A DNA stretch of 64,000 nt from Pythium myriotylum. Its lineage: Eukaryota > Oomycota > Peronosporomycetes > Pythiales > Pythiaceae. The stretch is from positions 248,001 through 312,000 of the forward strand of contig JALJCQ010000004.1 of assembly GCA_023091665.1 (NCBI GenBank). Direction: 5' to 3'. The first letter of the stretch is position 1, and the number at the start of each line of letters is the position of its first letter. Below the pieces are notes generated by a model that was not told the DNA's origin, did no database searches, and saw nothing but the letters and a program-made list of their open reading frames with translations. Below, in pieces: positions 60,482 to 64,000 of this stretch. A program made the translations under genes and the position numbers.

Positions 60482-60691
60482 CCTTGAGGGGGTCTGAGTC
60501 CGTAAAAAAAAAAGGCAGGTGGATGTTAAACTCAGCCTGTAAAAATTCGAGGTAATTACGCAACCTGATCCAAGAGCTCCACGCTGGGCTGAGGAAAAAT
60601 CTGAGGAGAACTGCGACATGGAGCGAATGGAGGTTGATGCGGTGATGCCCTCGACGAACTTCAGGCAGCAAGCAGGCGTCTGGGCGTCTAG

Positions 60692-62278
60692 TTAGACCCA
60701 CGCGTGCTCCCACCGACACTCGGCCCTGCGCGACGCGAGCGCCCACGGCGTCTCGTTCTTCTCTTCTTCCTCCTGCGCGAGATACTCCAAGCTGCGCACG
60801 AGCTGCGATCGCAGTCTCGACGGAGGCGGCAGACGCTCGCGGATCGTCCACGTGCGCTGCGTCGTGAGCGCGAGCACGTGGTCGCAGACGTACTGCGACG
60901 TGAACGCGACTTCGCCCGAGTTGACAAAGCCGTCGTCCGCGTTGCTTCGAGCCACGACGAGCGCGCGCCAGCTTTCGCCGTCGTCGCTTTGCGCAATCGC
61001 GTCCCAGTCGCCTTTGCTTCCGAGCCGCGCGAGCGCGACTTTCGCCTTGCGCTCGGTGATCTGCGACAACGCCGACTCGAGTTGAGCTTCGCTGCAGCCT
61101 GTATCGTGGGTCACGACTCGACCCAGCACGCCACCCCACTTGTGCACCAGTCTTGTGACTCTCGGAACACTGAGACTTGGTCGACAGGAGAACACTAATT
61201 CGCGGATCTCGTCCATCGTCCACATTGGAAGCACAAACGTCTTGGTTCGTGACGAAGATTTTGGTACATAATGCTGCGGCAGAACGATCACCGAGCGAGC
61301 GTAGACCTCTTTGGCGCTCAGAGGGGCCACGAGATCGGCCATTGACTCGCGCACGTCGTAGATGTAGACAGTTTGCTGGCCCATGAGGTCGACTTGGAAC
61401 GCTTTGCCTCGAGCTCCTTCGTCGATCGTCGCTCTTATCGGATCAATCCGCGCAAACGTGATCCCGGGTACGTCAAGGATGCACACCGGTGGCACTCGCA
61501 GTTTGAGCAGCTGAAAGATCACAAAGCCGATGAAGGCCGACTTGCCCACTCGCGGTGCCCCAGTGAGAATGGCGCGGCGACCTTTCTGCTCGAGTATTCT
61601 GTGGCCATTGTTCGAGATCGCCCATTTGAAGACTTCCGTCGAGAGCTGGCGCCATGGAGAAGAAATGTACATGCTCGACTTATCCAAGCCGTCGTCCTCG
61701 TCGTCAAGCCAGAGAATGCCGACATCATTCGCGCAACGAATAATGGCTGGCATATTTCTCGCTCCTGCAGGCCGACGCTGTATTGCTGTCTCGGAGCTCG
61801 CATTCACGAGGCTGTGAACGAGCAAATTCGCCCAGCCGGGGGATTCCATTTCCCGCTCTCGAGCAGCTACCAGGGGCTGTGGAACCCTCGTGTGCTTGTG
61901 GCAAACAAGCACGTGGATCGCGGTTGACACGCCGTCGTAGATCGGTGGCTGTACTGGGAAATATTCCATCAACGGCTTGCGCGACTCCATGAAGCAACGT
62001 CTCGTGAAATACCGCGCGGCCGTGGCTTCGGCTACAGCGGGATCTCGCCCCAGTGCCAACGTTTGCGCGTCTGGCGACTCATGGAGCAGCCACTTGCTGT
62101 CGCTGTCGCCGCCACGCCGGGCTAGAAACAGTCGCAAGTCGTTTGCACAGATGTTGCCTTTTAAGGACTGGCAAAGTTGGACCTGGAGAGCAACCACGAG
62201 CGCATCCCGCCCGCGCAACTCGACGGTGCTGACCTTTCCTTCAAAGACGAAAAGACAAGCAAGTTCACGCTTGTCCAT
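60692..62278 (-). CDS. Crinkler (CRN)-like protein, header plus P-loop NTPase, copy 1
   Basis: About 528 residues from ATG 62278 (MDKRELACLFVFEG), which aligns with copy 2; an in-frame ATG at 62317 adds 13. The N-terminal ubiquitin-like header has the CRN hallmarks LRLFLARRGGD, a WLL block and IHVLV. Next is a STAND/AAA-like NTPase: Walker A LTGAPRVGKSAF (about 245), Walker B-like YIYDV, and HKWGGVLGRV, the CRN-type WGG[IV]PR motif. The region before the usual nuclease is present (FTSQYVCDHVL), but the protein ends EEEEKNETPWA plus 17 residues, without the GxLFE-type nuclease start. No secretion signal, as in many CRNs. Oomycete CRNs are host-nucleus effectors or intragenomic conflict proteins; which applies is unknown. 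Confidence 0.75.
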   Translation of the reverse strand: MDKRELACLFVFEGKVSTVELRGRDALVVALQVQLCQSLKGNICANDLRLFLARRGGDSDSKWLLHESPDAQTLALGRDPAVAEATAARYFTRRCFMESRKPLMEYFPVQPPIYDGVSTAIHVLVCHKHTRVPQPLVAAREREMESPGWANLLVHSLVNASSETAIQRRPAGARNMPAIIRCANDVGILWLDDEDDGLDKSSMYISSPWRQLSTEVFKWAISNNGHRILEQKGRRAILTGAPRVGKSAFIGFVIFQLLKLRVPPVCILDVPGITFARIDPIRATIDEGARGKAFQVDLMGQQTVYIYDVRESMADLVAPLSAKEVYARSVIVLPQHYVPKSSSRTKTFVLPMWTMDEIRELVFSCRPSLSVPRVTRLVHKWGGVLGRVVTHDTGCSEAQLESALSQITERKAKVALARLGSKGDWDAIAQSDDGESWRALVVARSNADDGFVNSGEVAFTSQYVCDHVLALTTQRTWTIRERLPPPSRLRSQLVRSLEYLAQEEEEKNETPWALASRRAECRWEHAWV

Positions 62279-62366
62279 GGTTTGTGGCACGAGCACAAGC
62301 GAGAGTGGCATGCTCATTCGAGTTTAAGTCGGAAAACAACGTTAACGGGCAAGCTAAACGGCCAAG

Positions 62367-63938
62367 TCAATTTTGATCCATCAACTGCCAAGCTCCTCTC
62401 GCATACGGATCCTTCGCGTACAAATTTTTCTGACGGATTTCGCCCGGTGTCTCGTGTTTCTCCTCTTCTTCCAGTGCGCTGGACGCAAGACTCGTGTGAA
62501 TCTGATTCCATAGCTTCCGCTGGTGGGCCGTCTCGAATCGCCGAAGACTCCACGTGCGCTCCGGCAATCGCTGAATGAGCTCGTCACACACAAATTGTGA
62601 TGTGAAGACGACACAGCCGTCGCTCTCAAATTTGTTACGAGCATCGCCAGCCACGACCACGAGCGATCGCCATTTTCTGCCACTTGGACTCAACGCTGTC
62701 TCTGTCCAGGACTTGGTCATCTTGGTCTGAAAGAGTGCCTCGGCGGTTTCCTCCACCGAAATATCAGCTACCGTCTTCTGCAGGAGCTGCAGACTCGCAT
62801 TGACGTCACTCGCGAAGATGCGACCCGGCACTCCTCCCCATTTGTGGGATAGCAGCATCGCGTTGTTGCGATCCACCTCAAAGAGCCTGGCGTATATTCC
62901 TATCTCTTTGGCGGTCCATAGCGGCAGCGCAAACTCGCGAGAACGTAGTGTGTGGTTGGACGCGAAGCAGTCTCTCTGAACAAGGATCGACCGAGCGTTG
63001 ATTTCGGTCGGTGTGAGAGGCTTCGTGTCGTCGCTGGCGGCCGAGTCGAAGACGTAAATCGTCTCAGGCCTTCGCAGTTCTTTCTGGAAGTCGATGCCGC
63101 GAACGCCTTCGTCAACTTTGCCGTCCCGACTAAGCCGGGCAAAGGTCAAGCCCGGCACATCGATGACACAGACCCGGCGCTCCTTTAAGAGGAACAATTG
63201 GAAGAGCACGAACCCGAGAAAGACCGACTTGCCGACGCGCGGTGCACCCGTGACGATAGCGCGGCGCCCGAGGATGGGCGAGTTCTCGAAGAGCCACGTG
63301 AAAATCTGGCTTGCGACCTGGCGCCACACTGGCGGCACGAATATTTTGCTGCTGGCCGAGCGCTCCGGGCAGATCCAAAGGGTTGCGTCGCGCTTGCTCG
63401 AGCGGAGAAGCCTCGGGGACAGCTCATCAACGTTCCCATTTGACTTGAAGGCCTTTCGCTTGAGCACAAGAGCAAACCTCGCCCCATACAGACTCGCGAC
63501 GAAGCGTTCGGTCCAACTCAGCTGGATCGCCGGCAACGACCGTGGCCAGTCCTCAGCTTGGCCGACTCGCACGAGCACGTGGATATGCGCTTCCTGTCCG
63601 CTGTACTGTGGTGGTTGTTGCGGGAAGTACTCGTGCACGAACCGATGCGGCTCCATGTAGTTGGCTCGGATCAGGAATCGCCTCGTGGTCTCCGTAGCGT
63701 CTCCGCTGGCGAAGAAGCCGAGTCGCCGTGCATCGGGGCTGTCGCTAACAAGCCAGTCGCTGTCACCGTCTCGCTTGGCGACGAAGAGGTGGAGCTCCTC
63801 GCGTAGGACGTCTTCGTTGGGCAGGGACTCCAAAAGTTGCGATTGCAACGCAAACACGACGACCCCGCGGCAGCGAGTCGCGAGCGTGAAGGCTGGGCCT
63901 TCGTCGAGGACGAGGAAGCAGATGCGACGTGCGTCCAT
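62367..63938 (-). CDS. Crinkler (CRN)-like protein, header plus P-loop NTPase, copy 2
   Basis: A 523-residue paralog placed 88 bp upstream of copy 1, same strand. Header: MDARRICFLVLDEGP, LHLFVAKRDGDSDWL (the LFLAK/DWL-like elements) and IHVLVRVGQ. NTPase: Walker A VTGAPRVGKSVFLGFVL (about 240), IYVFDSA as Walker B position, HKWGGVPGRIF. Like copy 1 it carries VFTSQFVCDELIQ and then stops after EEEEKHETPG plus about 25 residues, so the C-terminal restriction-endonuclease-like module is absent. The copies share domain order but are well diverged in sequence, so the duplication is old. The tight spacing leaves almost no room for a separate promoter for copy 1. Confidence 0.75.
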   Translation of the reverse strand: MDARRICFLVLDEGPAFTLATRCRGVVVFALQSQLLESLPNEDVLREELHLFVAKRDGDSDWLVSDSPDARRLGFFASGDATETTRRFLIRANYMEPHRFVHEYFPQQPPQYSGQEAHIHVLVRVGQAEDWPRSLPAIQLSWTERFVASLYGARFALVLKRKAFKSNGNVDELSPRLLRSSKRDATLWICPERSASSKIFVPPVWRQVASQIFTWLFENSPILGRRAIVTGAPRVGKSVFLGFVLFQLFLLKERRVCVIDVPGLTFARLSRDGKVDEGVRGIDFQKELRRPETIYVFDSAASDDTKPLTPTEINARSILVQRDCFASNHTLRSREFALPLWTAKEIGIYARLFEVDRNNAMLLSHKWGGVPGRIFASDVNASLQLLQKTVADISVEETAEALFQTKMTKSWTETALSPSGRKWRSLVVVAGDARNKFESDGCVVFTSQFVCDELIQRLPERTWSLRRFETAHQRKLWNQIHTSLASSALEEEEKHETPGEIRQKNLYAKDPYARGAWQLMDQN

Positions 63939-64000
63939 GGACGTTGGTTCAACTCTCGTCCATGCCTACCAAATCCCCCGTTGGAGGCGGGTTGACAGTT
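63939..64000. other. Upstream of CRN-like copy 2, window edge
   Basis: Only 62 bp remain; no feature recognised. Confidence 0.3.

Noticed and set aside
60300..60691. A hidden nuclease exon downstream of CRN-like copy 1
   Set aside because: The open frames there have no nuclease motif and overlap the upstream region of the ZADH2-like gene.
1..64000. tRNA, rRNA, riboswitch or CRISPR features
   Set aside because: No cloverleaf T-arm/acceptor pairs, rRNA-like stretches or spaced direct repeats were seen.

Overview
This window is nuclear DNA from a plant-pathogen-type oomycete, probably a Phytophthora or Pythium sensu lato relative. The reasons are the compact gene spacing, short GT-AG introns (54-82 bp), a perfect oomycete initiator (Inr) element before the Hsp101 gene, and lineage-typical families: AA17-type secreted copper monooxygenases, Crinkler (CRN) header/NTPase proteins, an expanded S28 peptidase family and RWP-RK factors. 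I saw no bacterial operons, CRISPR arrays, tRNA or rRNA genes.

Left third (1-17998). Accessory DNA carries three of the four S28 serine peptidase copies and two AA17-like monooxygenase genes. The AA17 pair is separated by a hAT transposase with a broken BED finger and a young Ty1/Copia element (300/298-bp LTRs, GAACG target duplication, frameshifted pol). Around 12-14 kb lie relics: an AT-rich MITE-like repeat in short and long forms, a small hendecad-repeat coiled-coil ORF, and a signal peptide fused to duplicated flanking DNA. One S28 gene ends inside a 26-bp perfect fold-back palindrome.

Middle (18-43 kb). Mostly housekeeping genes: a Myb/SANT-like protein, two NMD3 ribosome-export paralogs, the fourth S28 copy, an OGFOD3-like 2OG oxygenase, a WW protein, PRCC, a P2C (Na/K-type) ATPase with a very large M7-M8 loop, an enolase-fold pseudoenzyme with a flagellar-type docking domain next to a CDKL kinase, an RNF5/RNF185-type RING ligase, an RWP-RK factor, BLOC1S1, a small membrane protein and an SLC1-type transporter.

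Right third (43-64 kb). A coiled-coil/acidic protein of about 2970 residues with recurring MDEVE motifs, a MYND protein, Hsp101/ClpB, a D-2-hydroxyacid dehydrogenase, two tandem ZADH2/PTGR3-like reductases, and two tandem CRN-like NTPases that both stop where the usual nuclease module would begin.

The dominant theme is local duplication followed by partial homogenisation. AA17, NMD3 and S28 pairs each share a near-identical tract inside otherwise diverged genes. Exon structures were inferred by eye from splice signals and restored protein motifs; they are not transcript-confirmed.
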